Of a stretch of 35,535 bases of DNA, positions 1-10,115 are shown piece by piece (within the stretch, counting starts at the first letter, position 1; each line of letters starts with the position of its first letter). The position numbers and the translations under genes were made by a program. A model generated the notes under the pieces. It ran no database searches and was not told where the DNA came from. It was given only the letters and a program-made list of their open reading frames with translations. Source of the DNA: a virus; IMG/VR virus record IMGVR_UViG_3300030430_002702, positions 1-35,535 of that record. One strand, written 5' to 3'.

Positions 1-3000
1 GCAATCTTGTATCCCGAATCAACTCCGACCGACATGTCGATGGCTTTGTTTTGAAGCCACTTCAATCCTTTCTTACCCTTGTTGACGAGGATGATGTCAT
101 CAGTTAGCTGGTCTACCTTATCCAGAACCGACTCAGGAGCAGCTTTGCCGTCCAACAGCTCCTTCATTATACCGGCGCGAACTTCATCACCGACCACACC
201 CAGAGCGATGTATTCACTGAGACGGGCGTCCACTTCTTCAGCGGATCCTCTGAAGACTCTCCGGCCTGTCTCTGCGAGAGACGATCCTAGCATCTTATCC
301 AGTCTGCCATACCCTTGAGCTGGCCCGAAGAACAAGACGTTACCTAGCAGGTTACGGAGGTAGAATCCTACTGAGCCGAGAGTCTTCATCACCATGGCCG
401 TCCCCGTAAGTTTACGAGCAACCAGTCCTATGGTGCCGATAGCTTCTTGGGCAGTGGTAACGTGGTTAGTCAAAGAAGACCCATCGAGTTCTGCTTTAAG
501 GGCCTCGTATATGTCAGCGTCCATATACAATCCTGCTAGTGGATCGCTCGATGTTGTGCCTCCATTTGGTCGGATGCTAACGTATCCCTCCTGCGGTGAC
601 TCTGATATGAACCCACCTTTTAACCCTGCATCTTTAATCTGATACAGGAAGTTCTGTTGGGTAGCCAGTGCCGTTACGGTGGCGGTAGTTCGGATGATAA
701 GGTCGGTCCCCTTCTCCGGCCCAAGCTCACCAAGAAGATCCCTCATTTCTTTGGGGAGATCCTTTCGCGCCATAAGGTTCTGACTTAGGGCATCGAGGTT
801 TCGCACCTCAATCTTATCTTGGCTATTACTCCCGTAGTTTGAGAGGAACTTGTCTACCATTCGCGCACCGTAGTCTGGCCCTTCTTTGGCTAGGTCTGCC
901 TTAGCTATCTCTGTGGCTTCAGCGAGTGACTTACCAAGCTGCATCTCTTGATCAATCCGCATCCGAATGAATTCTTTAGGGAACATTCTAGCGGCTGCTT
1001 GACGGACCTTCGCGTAAGTAGGATCTGTCTTGACCCGATCAATATAAGTAGGATCAGTGAACATCTCGTAAGCGCGTGTAAGATATAGCCCTCCGTTCTG
1101 GTCGATCTTAATGCCTAACTGATTCTCATTGTCTTTCTTATCAGCACCTAGAATCTCACTAATTTTTGTGCCCAGCGGTTGGATAATCTGATTACGGATA
1201 TCCATTATATGGGACGCAAGCGCCGGAGAAATCTCATTTAATTCTGCTAATGCAGCATCTCTATCCTGTATGGCCCGCTCTTTGGCTTGGTTATAAGCGT
1301 TGTCTAACAAAGTTTGTCGGGTCTCTTTGGCCTGTGAACGTAATTGTTCAGCCTGTTCAGGTGTAATCTCTGGATTCGTATTGATCGAGTTAAGGTTATC
1401 TCGATATCCTTCATCTATTTTATTACGCGCATCTACGCTGACTAGATCCCCATCAACATAAGACTGCGCTCTGGCCAACAACTGCACTTGGTCTGGAGTA
1501 AGCTGGCGGTCGGGGTCTCCTCCTTTGAAGGTTTGCAGGATCAACCGATCTAACGTCTTCTTATAAGCAGGGACCAACTGGGCAGCAGCCTTCCTAAACT
1601 GGTCACGTTGATCAACGATAGACTTCAATGGCTCGCCCACAGCAGAACGGAAGGTTCCTACGAACCACCCTTTAGGTGCTTTGTAGGTGTCATACTCAGC
1701 CATAGGCATCTCCAACATGTTGACGATCTCGCTAAAGTCGTTCCGCGATATAGGTTGGGACGACTGCCCTGAACTACCAACGCTGCTGAAGAGGTTGAAA
1801 TCGAACCCTAGCTCATGGAACTCAGCGTTGTATGTATCGCGCAGCTCTTGTTTCTGCTCGCCATACTGAGGGTTCTCATCAGGGGAACCTAATGCTTCTA
1901 AATCTGTGTTGAATTTATTGACGACTGCTTTGACTTCGGGGACTCTTATTACCTTCTGCATAAGGTAACTATTAGCGAGGACATTCATACCGCCGCCCGA
2001 CACATTAAGATCAAACTCCATTGTGTTTTCAAAACCGTGAAGATTCCAAAGACGCTTTAGTGTGTTGGTATTAGCTCCCTCACCATGCCACGCCTCGAAC
2101 AGATCGAACTCTCTACCTTCACTCCCCTTTTCTTTGAGGAGCCCAATCATCTGTTTCAACCCATCAGCATGCTGCTTTCGCACAACCTCGACTGCTGGCA
2201 AGAAGGGTTTTAGTTCTTCTATTGAAATAGAGTCATCTAAAACTGCGTCCTCTCCGGTGTCCAACACGGCTTTTGCAGACATAGAACCTACGGCTGAAGA
2301 AATGTCTTCTATGAACTCCAGATTGTCTCGTGCTCCAGTGTAAACATCGCTGTTAGTCACTAAATCTTGGATGTCTGCATCAGACTCCACTCCCGATAAC
2401 ACATTATCGAGTTTGTCTTGAGAATCCTTGTTCAAAATAAACGCGAACGATGGCCAAGTTTTGTAGCCCGTCATAGTTTGCATCACCGCACCTGTATCTT
2501 GATCGTAAGAAATTATATCTAAACGATCTTTGATCGCATTCAGATAACTGTTATAGACCTCCTCTTCTGTGCTGACTCCGGTATCAACAAAAGGAGACCT
2601 TGATGCTTTCAGTCGAATGAGGTCATCCAGACCCGCAGACAACATCGCATCTAAAATCTGCTTGTTCTTTTCTCCACTTCCATCTCCTCCTGCCGTAGTG
2701 ACAAGACGTGCTGCTCCGATCTTTAAATTGTTCGCTACAAGAGCTGCTACCAAAGGAACAGAAGATCCTCTTCTCATGTCAGGAGCCCCCTTATCGGCGA
2801 ACATTGAATTGACGTAGATCTCAGCACCCTCTGGACCCCGCTGTAAGGTGACGACTACAGAAAAACCAAGGGGGTTGACATCGTAAACTGTCTCTAAGAC
2901 AGGGTTGCCGTCTTCATCTATCTTCTCTGACCCGTCTTCATTGAAAGCTTTAGTCGTAATTACTAACCCGTTCTCATCTAAAGAAGGAGTCTTCCTCCTA

Positions 3001-6000
3001 AATTTGATGGTATAATTCGTGGGATCCTCAGCAGAGTTTTCGTCCGAGGTGGTGAAAGTGACATCTATGTCATTGTCATTAAGACCCTTTATAGATTTCT
3101 CAAACTCTTCCCTATTAACTTCTCCTCTAACTGTTGTAGCTTCAGAAGCTAAGTCTTCAGGATCAGCTTCTAACTCTGTCGGGGCAAAACCTGTCTTTGG
3201 ACCTTTTCTTGGGACTGCCTCTAGCTGTATCCCTGCAATTTTGGTTAGTGCGTTAGCCGTGTCTATAACACCCACTGACGACAGTAGTGTCATGTTGAAG
3301 TCATCCTCAACAGACTGAGACTCGATGTCGTCAAGGTGAGAGTAGCTCATCAACCTTTCATACGTCTCTACAACTGCCGCAGGGGTGCTAGTGTCGAGAC
3401 TCATCACGGAGTTTTGACGAGAGAATCCAAGCTCTATTGCTTTTACCTCAAGGACCATCGCGTTGATAGCGGCATCAAAATAGTTTGTGTCCCCATTCGC
3501 CAGTCCTCTACGAGCCCTGAGTTTGTTGAGTGCGCCAGTAATGTATCGCTTTAAGATAGCCAAAAGGCTTGGGTCTCTACTCCAGAAAGCGTTGTCTTCT
3601 TCGGTGGTAAATCCTCTTGTGACTTGTTGCACACGCTTGCGAAGTCTTTCTTCTACTAAGATGTTGCGTTCTCTTAGAGCCGTTGCTTCATCAGGAGAAT
3701 CTAGCCTAGCAATAGATTCGTCGATTCGCTCTTGTCTCTTCTGGGTATCTTCCACTCCAGAGTAATAAGCTTTGGCCACCTCTATGAAGTCGTTTCGCGT
3801 CATAGAGTTTCTAATATTAACAATGTCGGATTTAGTTAAAACTCCATAAGAAGATGCGTGAATAGCTTCTTCAGTGATTATAGATTGGATAACCCCGCGT
3901 TTTGCGTTCTGAGATTTTAGAGTCGCCAGTTTTGCTTTTAAATTAAGAGGGTCAATAAAGAGCTTGCCCCCTTTGAAAGACGCAATAGACCCATCTTCAA
4001 ACGATCTTTGTCTGATGGGGATCCCGAAGGGGACATTACCGTAGTCTTTGAGGAATGCTACAGCTTCAGCAAGATCGGCTTTTAACTGAGGATCTGTTTC
4101 AACATCGTCGTCAATCAGTGCTTCTACTTCTTGTGATCTTTGTAGATCAGCAGGGCTCTGTTTAACTCTTCGCTCGTAAGCCTCGCGGATAGTTTGTTTG
4201 ACAGGCTGGGAGGAATCTTCAGCCGCTTGAGTGCCCAGCTTTTCTTCCATCGCAACAGTCGCAGCAGACTTTGCAGACCTACGTTCTTTGGTAGCCTGTA
4301 GCCTTTGCCCTGCCTCATAAGCAACACCCCGCATCATCTGCGAACCGGCATTGAACCGAGGCTTAGGACCGAGATCCAAAACGTCCTGCATCGCTTGTGA
4401 GAACTTCTGCCCTTCAGTCTTAGAGACCTTGCGGAACATGCTGGTGATAATGTCCAACAATCTCTGGAAGAAGTTCCTCTGGGGAGAATCCAATGTCTTG
4501 AGGTGATACTGGAACTCAGGAGACAAAAGAACAGCAGCGGCAAACTCATCAAGGTTTGCGAGGCCGTCTTCTAAGATCGCATTACTACGGCCCTTGTTGA
4601 CATAGTTCTTGACGTAAGACTGCTGCGCTAACTCTCTTAGTCCTTTGAGACGTTGCAACGCCTGTCTCTTTTTGTCGTTTAGCAAGGCGGGATCTTTATT
4701 GATCGTGTCAAACAAGACGGCGTGAGTGTATTCCTCTAGCAATACGTTCTCTAAACCTCGACCGTTACCAGTCGCCATGTTAATTACCACACGACCAACT
4801 CCGTCTTGACCTATAGAAAACTCTCCCGCTTTATCGAGATCTGGGAAGTTACCAAACCCAAACGGAACGCTCCTGATAAAGTCAGCATCTTCTAGGAGCA
4901 TCTCTGCCACCAACTTGTGGTTATCAGACTTGCTTGTTTTTGCGATAGTCTCAAGAGCCTTGACCACTGAATCTGGATCGCCGGAGACTAACCCAAGACG
5001 TTCTACGTCTGCCGCATTATCGAGAGCTGCCTGCTCTCGTTGTGCTTTGGTCAGGTGAGAACGCGACAGGCGCGACTGCATTACAGCATCAAGTTGTTTG
5101 ATGAAGTTTCTAGCGTCATTTGTAGTGGGCTCGCTAGAAGCAACACTCCGCAGAAAGACCCTCATCTCTTCGACATACTCCGCATTTTGTGTCGGGTCTC
5201 CGTCTGAGCGATGCCCAATCATGTTCGCTTTGAGGGCATTCCGTAAGTCATTGCCAGACTTAAACCTGCCGCTCTCCAGTAGCTTATTGAATTCTCTACC
5301 AACAGCGGTGCTTTGCTTAGACAACATCCACCCCCCAATATCGTCCATAAGCTCCCGTGCTCCTTTTTCCGCAACAAGAGTTCTTGTCGTGGAGTCGGCA
5401 TCAGGGTAGATAGATTGGAAGGCCAAATCATTTAAGGCTTCCCGCATTTCTGGGTCGCCTTCGATAGCCTCGATTGCTTCGTTGGTTCTTTTTCTTACTG
5501 CCGCAACAAAGATTACGGGGTCGGGTAAATCAACAGGATCAAGATCATCAGCAATAGATTGAGTGTGGTTTCTAACCGACTCTAAAGCGGCAGCATCGAG
5601 AGCTTCTTCGGTATCAAACCCAACGGTGCTGTTTGATGTTTCAAGTAAATCTCTCGACTGTTGTTGCTCCGAATATCTTTTATTGGTGCGGGTTACTACC
5701 TTTGAGAAGGTAGGCATCACATCCCCATCAAAATCTTTATTGTTGATCATCACATCCTCGATGAACTTAACAATAACATCTGTGTTAGTAGCCTTAGACT
5801 TAACACCTGTGAGGAACGGAAGCAGACGATCAGAAAGAATCTTCGTATCGTCTGTCAGCATAGAATCCGATAACTGCTTTATGAGTCTTTTTCTGCCGGA
5901 GGCAGTAACAACTTTTTTCCTACCTTTGGTTTCAAGTAATGGGTTGCCCCCACGACCTTCAACTGTATCTACAGTGCTAAGTATTCCCTGACGTATCTGG

Positions 6001-9000
6001 AAGATATAAGCTAGAGCCCTGAACTCCGCTATAGCCGCAAGCATAGAATCCGATTTCGTATCAGGCAAAAGAGAGCCCCCCTTACGGGCGGACATATACG
6101 ACGTAAAATACTGACCAAGTTGGTCTTCTTCAAAACGTCTGTTTAGCTTATTTAGTTGGGTCTCAAACTGTAAAAAAGTTGGAGGAGTTATTGTATCTAT
6201 TCCGTTTTCGTCCACACCCACCGTTCCTTCACGAAGCTCTTGATCCATGTCGCGGATGAATGGGATAGCATCATAATTAAGATAAACACTGTGATCCAAC
6301 TCGACTGTTCCCAGCTTATCTACCGCCGTGACCATCGACTCCCTGACTTTGCCATCCAAAGATGGCCGGAACACATCAACAATAAACCCATCGCGAATGC
6401 CTCCTTTGAATGCAGGGTTTAGACCCACGAAGTCGGGGTCGGGAGCTTTGACTGGGACGCCGTGTGACAGGAGTTCAGCAATAGCTATGGGGTCATTGTT
6501 GAAGACACCGTGCCCGTCTGCATCTAAAGGATGCCTGATAGCTGTGCCCTCTACTTTTTTATTCTTAACAGGATCGAAGCGAGTGACCTTGCGACCCTTG
6601 AAAGTGCCTCCCCCTTCGTTCTCCATCGTAGGGACCAAAGGATACAGGTGGTAAGCTACTTTTGCTAAGAAGTCAGACTTGTCTGACATCTTTAGAGATT
6701 TGGGCAAACCAAATCTAGCAGAATGTTGCACCCTCACAGGGACTCCGAACCGGATTGCTAAAGTGACATATTGGTCAACTTCAGCCATCTCATCAGGGGT
6801 AAGTTCTGAGCCTTCTCTAAAAGGCTTCAGATCGTCACGCTGGATAGACTCAACAGCTTTTAAACCTTTGAAGGCCGATAGATCAAAGTGACCTTCGCTT
6901 GAGTTATCAAGCTCTTCGATTATTGCGCGAGGGGTATTACTAGCATAGCCCACTACCGCTTCTCGTCTGGGGTCTATGTCGGGAGAAGGATTCTCTACAG
7001 CCAGCCTGCCCGTTTCATTGCGGACAACTGTGCCTGCATCGACTCCTGAAGCTGTAGAAATAGCTTGGGCTCTTGTGCCAGTCAGCCTAAACGTCAGGTC
7101 TTTAAAATCAGATGTGGTTTCAGGAGTAGCGGGAAGAGTAGCAGTGCCCTCTCCGTCTTCAACTAAGGTATCTGTCCTCTGCTCTATTAGATTAAGAGTG
7201 AGCTGGATTTCTTCCTGACCGTTTCCTTCGTTTAGGTTCTCGTTTACTTCTGTCAGTAAATTCTCTGCGCTGGTTTCAACATCTACTTCAGTAACGTCTA
7301 ATCCATCAAACAAATCTCCCTGCTCCAACTCTTCAGGTGCAGTCTCAGGTGCAGTCTCAGGTGCAGTCTCAGGCGTGGGCTCTGTAGGTGCAGGTTCTGT
7401 AGGTGCAGGTTCTGTAGGTGCAGGTTCTGTAGGCGTGGGGTCAGATCCTAGTTGTATAGTGTCTAACTCCCGCGCAGCCCTGCTGCGGAGATTTCGGAAA
7501 GCTTCAGCCGTCAATGGGCTACCTGTATTGGCCAACCGTTCCGCTACAGCATTGTCAAAGTCTGCCTCTACACGAGCACGAACGGAGTCTTGGCTGAACC
7601 TATCAGGTCGAATGGTCGCGGCTACACGCTGCACAGCAGGGGCACCCGCTCCCATCACTGCGCCAATAGCTCCTGCATAGAGAGATTGTTGCATGCGCTC
7701 AAGCATAGGGGTGTTCTCCTCTAACACTGCGTCCTGCACGAAGCCGTTGACGAACTCATCAAGGGACTCTTCAATACCTTCATCAAGAGCATTCATAAAG
7801 AATGGCTTGGCCGATGAGAACAGAGATTTTTTAAGCTGCTCTTTTAACGTCAGCTCCATCGCACGGGCGACTGTTTGGTCGTCGATATTCTTTGTATTAG
7901 CAATAGCTTTTAGCGTAGTGGATATATCTTTAAAGCTGCCTCCTTTGAGGAGGATGTCGTCAATACCCCCGCGCCCAATCGCAGCAAATCCACCAGTGAT
8001 AAATCCAGTAAAGGCTCCAGCAAGCAACGCACCGCCTAAAGCTCTGTCGTGGATTTCTTCACGGCTCAGGTCTGTGCTCTTCTGTAACTCATTAAATAGA
8101 GTCCCGTAAGTTGCCCCTCCTGAACGGTTAGCTGCAACTAAACCAGCCGCACTTGCATTACCAATCCTCTTAGCAAATAAACTGTTGTATCCTCGAATTG
8201 CTTCAGAGGCTGCTGTTTTGATTGGCACACCTTGTTTGAAGAAAGTCTTTTTGATAAGCCCTTCAACAGCTTCCTCTCCCCCTTCTCTAAATGCAGAAGT
8301 AACAAGAGCTTTACCGACTCCCTTGGCTGTGAGCCTAGCCCCTTGTTTCGCCGCAAGGAAAGCAGCACCACCTGCTCCCGCAGCAGGAGCAGTGACTGTC
8401 GCTAATACGGCAGTGGCGGCAACATCAGTCAGCAGCGGCGCTATGGTTTCTCCAATATCTTGGACAATTCCAAACTCATCGCCGAACAGATTAGCAACCT
8501 CACGGCGGTCTGAGTTTCTTTGGGCTGATTTTGTAAGAGCATTTTGCGCCCAGTCTGCCCCTAAAGCAGCGGGGATAGCAGAAGCAATTTGAGATACAGC
8601 ATCCCACATCGACCAACCGATCCCTTTGACCCGTTGACCAAAGGCACTGTAGTTATCTTCGTCAGCCAGATAATCTGAGAGGATGTCTGGGTTTGATTTG
8701 CCTTCGGCCCTACCTTTAGTCAGAGCGTCACTCCAGTCATCAGATTTGCTAGAGCGTAAAAGCAAGTCGCTCATACTAGCGAAGTTGCTTTCAAGGAAAG
8801 CTTCCCTGCTGGTTTTGAGATTCTCTCTTACAGACTCATCAATATCAGGACGAGCTGCGAGCATCTTATCAAAGACATCTTTGTTGGCCATCGCTGCGGG
8901 GTGAACCACAGGGCCAAGATAGCCGTAGGTGCGGATGTTCTTACCAACTTCGTCGTCCCCATCGTGGAACTCAAACTTGTTGTTATTATTTGCGTCCTCC

Positions 9001-10082
9001 AGAATGATCTGCTTGTAGGCACTCTGAACTTCTTCCAACGTAAACGCATCGCCGCCGCGATCTGCAACAGCGTTTAATCTTTGAGTCAGCTCTTTGGTTG
9101 CTTCATCGAATTGAGTGTTACCTGCATTTGCTATTGCGGTTCTCTTTTCTCTTTCAGCGGCGGTGCGCTCGTCTTGATCGCCTCCTGTAACTTTACCAAT
9201 AAGCCATCCAGCAGCATCAGCCATGTCTTGACCCATGTCATTTAACAATAACTGCCATCGGTCGTCGTTATCGTATTCAAGCGAAGCTAACTTCGACCCA
9301 TGACCCGAGATCTGATATTCCAAGAGCTGGTCTTCTTTAGCCAGCTCTTGAATCATGTCATGAGCTTCACGAAGTCTTTTGTATTTGTAGCGAGGGACAG
9401 ATGTTCCTTCTTGGATCTTTAGTTGGTCTTGTGCTAAAAACGCATCGGACATCTGGACGCCTCCGATCTTCGAGTCTTTGATGGCCGTAAGAAAATCGCT
9501 TTTCGTAGCGCGGTCCCCTGCAATAAACTCCGGCTCTCCATCAATACCCGTGACAAAAGCAAAGGCTAGTTCCCCATTGTGGACCATGATGCGTTTGACA
9601 TCATCGAATCTGTTCTGGACTACTTGCTCTGCTTGAAGTTTGGCTTCCTCTAGCTTTGCAATCGTGTCGGGCATAGCGTCTGGGTCAGCAGACACCACTT
9701 TGTTGAGAGCCTTATACCTTGTTACAATATCCCAGTCAGGGTCAGACGAGCCGATAGAAGACTGAATGAGATTAACTTGTTCATCAAAGGGCCTGTCAGG
9801 GCGCTTGTATAATGAGTCTAAAGTATCCTGATCGTCGGCAGCAACCAACGGGTCGTCGCCTGCGACTAAAGAATTTGTGAGCCCGTCACGTATTTCTTTC
9901 TCTACATCAATAGAATACTGATCAGCGTTGATGTATTCTTCCCTAATGTAATCTGAAAACGCTCTCCTATTTTGTATCTCGTCATCGACGGGAGGAGCTG
10001 TTTTTGACCATTCAGAGTAACTCTGTAGTTCTAACGGGGCCGCTTCGGGCGACTCCCCCATGAGGATTTCAAGATCAGTCAT
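1..10082 (-). CDS. Giant virion-type protein, 3' end beyond the window (at least 3360 aa)
   Basis: The frame is open without a stop from the ATG at 10082 to the left edge, giving 3360 full codons; the C-terminus is missing. Reading it through shows long charged, coiled-coil-rich stretches and Ala/Gly-rich hydrophobic segments near residues 548-580, 680-705 and 798-818. A Pro-Thr-Glu repeat linker lies near 880-916. Two related segments near 1739-1800 and 2017-2090 each end in EExxH. A GNAT-like pattern lies near 2400-2465, and a hydrophobic stretch around 3225-3280. It follows the 339-aa gene by 33 bp in the terminase-led late set. Size, position and membrane-like helices fit an internal virion or ejection protein, or a polyvalent protein delivered with the DNA; that is inference. 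It is similar in size to the N4 virion RNA polymerase, but I saw no polymerase motifs. No clear Shine-Dalgarno sequence precedes the ATG. Confidence 0.85.
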   Translation of the reverse strand, partial: MTDLEILMGESPEAAPLELQSYSEWSKTAPPVDDEIQNRRAFSDYIREEYINADQYSIDVEKEIRDGLTNSLVAGDDPLVAADDQDTLDSLYKRPDRPFDEQVNLIQSSIGSSDPDWDIVTRYKALNKVVSADPDAMPDTIAKLEEAKLQAEQVVQNRFDDVKRIMVHNGELAFAFVTGIDGEPEFIAGDRATKSDFLTAIKDSKIGGVQMSDAFLAQDQLKIQEGTSVPRYKYKRLREAHDMIQELAKEDQLLEYQISGHGSKLASLEYDNDDRWQLLLNDMGQDMADAAGWLIGKVTGGDQDERTAAEREKRTAIANAGNTQFDEATKELTQRLNAVADRGGDAFTLEEVQSAYKQIILEDANNNNKFEFHDGDDEVGKNIRTYGYLGPVVHPAAMANKDVFDKMLAARPDIDESVRENLKTSREAFLESNFASMSDLLLRSSKSDDWSDALTKGRAEGKSNPDILSDYLADEDNYSAFGQRVKGIGWSMWDAVSQIASAIPAALGADWAQNALTKSAQRNSDRREVANLFGDEFGIVQDIGETIAPLLTDVAATAVLATVTAPAAGAGGAAFLAAKQGARLTAKGVGKALVTSAFREGGEEAVEGLIKKTFFKQGVPIKTAASEAIRGYNSLFAKRIGNASAAGLVAANRSGGATYGTLFNELQKSTDLSREEIHDRALGGALLAGAFTGFITGGFAAIGRGGIDDILLKGGSFKDISTTLKAIANTKNIDDQTVARAMELTLKEQLKKSLFSSAKPFFMNALDEGIEESLDEFVNGFVQDAVLEENTPMLERMQQSLYAGAIGAVMGAGAPAVQRVAATIRPDRFSQDSVRARVEADFDNAVAERLANTGSPLTAEAFRNLRSRAARELDTIQLGSDPTPTEPAPTEPAPTEPAPTEPTPETAPETAPETAPEELEQGDLFDGLDVTEVDVETSAENLLTEVNENLNEGNGQEEIQLTLNLIEQRTDTLVEDGEGTATLPATPETTSDFKDLTFRLTGTRAQAISTASGVDAGTVVRNETGRLAVENPSPDIDPRREAVVGYASNTPRAIIEELDNSSEGHFDLSAFKGLKAVESIQRDDLKPFREGSELTPDEMAEVDQYVTLAIRFGVPVRVQHSARFGLPKSLKMSDKSDFLAKVAYHLYPLVPTMENEGGGTFKGRKVTRFDPVKNKKVEGTAIRHPLDADGHGVFNNDPIAIAELLSHGVPVKAPDPDFVGLNPAFKGGIRDGFIVDVFRPSLDGKVRESMVTAVDKLGTVELDHSVYLNYDAIPFIRDMDQELREGTVGVDENGIDTITPPTFLQFETQLNKLNRRFEEDQLGQYFTSYMSARKGGSLLPDTKSDSMLAAIAEFRALAYIFQIRQGILSTVDTVEGRGGNPLLETKGRKKVVTASGRKRLIKQLSDSMLTDDTKILSDRLLPFLTGVKSKATNTDVIVKFIEDVMINNKDFDGDVMPTFSKVVTRTNKRYSEQQQSRDLLETSNSTVGFDTEEALDAAALESVRNHTQSIADDLDPVDLPDPVIFVAAVRKRTNEAIEAIEGDPEMREALNDLAFQSIYPDADSTTRTLVAEKGARELMDDIGGWMLSKQSTAVGREFNKLLESGRFKSGNDLRNALKANMIGHRSDGDPTQNAEYVEEMRVFLRSVASSEPTTNDARNFIKQLDAVMQSRLSRSHLTKAQREQAALDNAADVERLGLVSGDPDSVVKALETIAKTSKSDNHKLVAEMLLEDADFIRSVPFGFGNFPDLDKAGEFSIGQDGVGRVVINMATGNGRGLENVLLEEYTHAVLFDTINKDPALLNDKKRQALQRLKGLRELAQQSYVKNYVNKGRSNAILEDGLANLDEFAAAVLLSPEFQYHLKTLDSPQRNFFQRLLDIITSMFRKVSKTEGQKFSQAMQDVLDLGPKPRFNAGSQMMRGVAYEAGQRLQATKERRSAKSAATVAMEEKLGTQAAEDSSQPVKQTIREAYERRVKQSPADLQRSQEVEALIDDDVETDPQLKADLAEAVAFLKDYGNVPFGIPIRQRSFEDGSIASFKGGKLFIDPLNLKAKLATLKSQNAKRGVIQSIITEEAIHASSYGVLTKSDIVNIRNSMTRNDFIEVAKAYYSGVEDTQKRQERIDESIARLDSPDEATALRERNILVEERLRKRVQQVTRGFTTEEDNAFWSRDPSLLAILKRYITGALNKLRARRGLANGDTNYFDAAINAMVLEVKAIELGFSRQNSVMSLDTSTPAAVVETYERLMSYSHLDDIESQSVEDDFNMTLLSSVGVIDTANALTKIAGIQLEAVPRKGPKTGFAPTELEADPEDLASEATTVRGEVNREEFEKSIKGLNDNDIDVTFTTSDENSAEDPTNYTIKFRRKTPSLDENGLVITTKAFNEDGSEKIDEDGNPVLETVYDVNPLGFSVVVTLQRGPEGAEIYVNSMFADKGAPDMRRGSSVPLVAALVANNLKIGAARLVTTAGGDGSGEKNKQILDAMLSAGLDDLIRLKASRSPFVDTGVSTEEEVYNSYLNAIKDRLDIISYDQDTGAVMQTMTGYKTWPSFAFILNKDSQDKLDNVLSGVESDADIQDLVTNSDVYTGARDNLEFIEDISSAVGSMSAKAVLDTGEDAVLDDSISIEELKPFLPAVEVVRKQHADGLKQMIGLLKEKGSEGREFDLFEAWHGEGANTNTLKRLWNLHGFENTMEFDLNVSGGGMNVLANSYLMQKVIRVPEVKAVVNKFNTDLEALGSPDENPQYGEQKQELRDTYNAEFHELGFDFNLFSSVGSSGQSSQPISRNDFSEIVNMLEMPMAEYDTYKAPKGWFVGTFRSAVGEPLKSIVDQRDQFRKAAAQLVPAYKKTLDRLILQTFKGGDPDRQLTPDQVQLLARAQSYVDGDLVSVDARNKIDEGYRDNLNSINTNPEITPEQAEQLRSQAKETRQTLLDNAYNQAKERAIQDRDAALAELNEISPALASHIMDIRNQIIQPLGTKISEILGADKKDNENQLGIKIDQNGGLYLTRAYEMFTDPTYIDRVKTDPTYAKVRQAAARMFPKEFIRMRIDQEMQLGKSLAEATEIAKADLAKEGPDYGARMVDKFLSNYGSNSQDKIEVRNLDALSQNLMARKDLPKEMRDLLGELGPEKGTDLIIRTTATVTALATQQNFLYQIKDAGLKGGFISESPQEGYVSIRPNGGTTSSDPLAGLYMDADIYEALKAELDGSSLTNHVTTAQEAIGTIGLVARKLTGTAMVMKTLGSVGFYLRNLLGNVLFFGPAQGYGRLDKMLGSSLAETGRRVFRGSAEEVDARLSEYIALGVVGDEVRAGIMKELLDGKAAPESVLDKVDQLTDDIILVNKGKKGLKWLQNKAIDMSVGVDSGYKI
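3810..4034 (-). other. Second degenerate metallopeptidase-like segment of the giant protein
   Basis: Residues about 2017-2091 again start with VPFG, have a strand LFIDP, and reach IITEEAIHA with E2071, E2072 and H2075. The segment is about 55 residues from VPFG to EE, against 44 in the first copy. The shared order of elements suggests an old tandem duplication. Confidence 0.45.
4680..4868 (-). other. First degenerate metallopeptidase-like segment of the giant protein
   Basis: Residues about 1739-1801 of the giant protein start with VPFG, contain a beta-strand-like VVIN, and reach LLEEYTHAV with E1783, E1784 and H1787. The layout resembles zinc metallopeptidase cores, but Glu replaces the first His of HExxH. 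Whether it binds metal is unknown. Confidence 0.45.
7335..7445 (-). repeat. Short tandem repeats encoding a PTEPA/PETA linker
   Basis: Three 12-bp units (7335-7370, encoding PETA) are followed by four or five 15-bp units (7371-7445, encoding PTEPA or PTEPT). They lie inside the giant frame near residues 880-916. The unit lengths keep the frame. The peptide is Pro/Glu-rich and probably an extended linker between domains. The near-identity of the units suggests recent slippage. Confidence 0.9.
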
Positions 10083-10115
10083 AGCTGAAATTAGCGTTGG
10101 ATATGTAGGGTATGT

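Noticed and set aside
7335-7445. CRISPR-like short repeats
   Set aside because: The units are contiguous, 12 and 15 bp, without spacers, and keep a protein frame.
79-8904. Many plus-strand open frames of 60-140 codons over the left part
   Set aside because: All are antisense to the giant minus-strand frame, which is open throughout; they lack coherent motifs and ribosome-binding sites.
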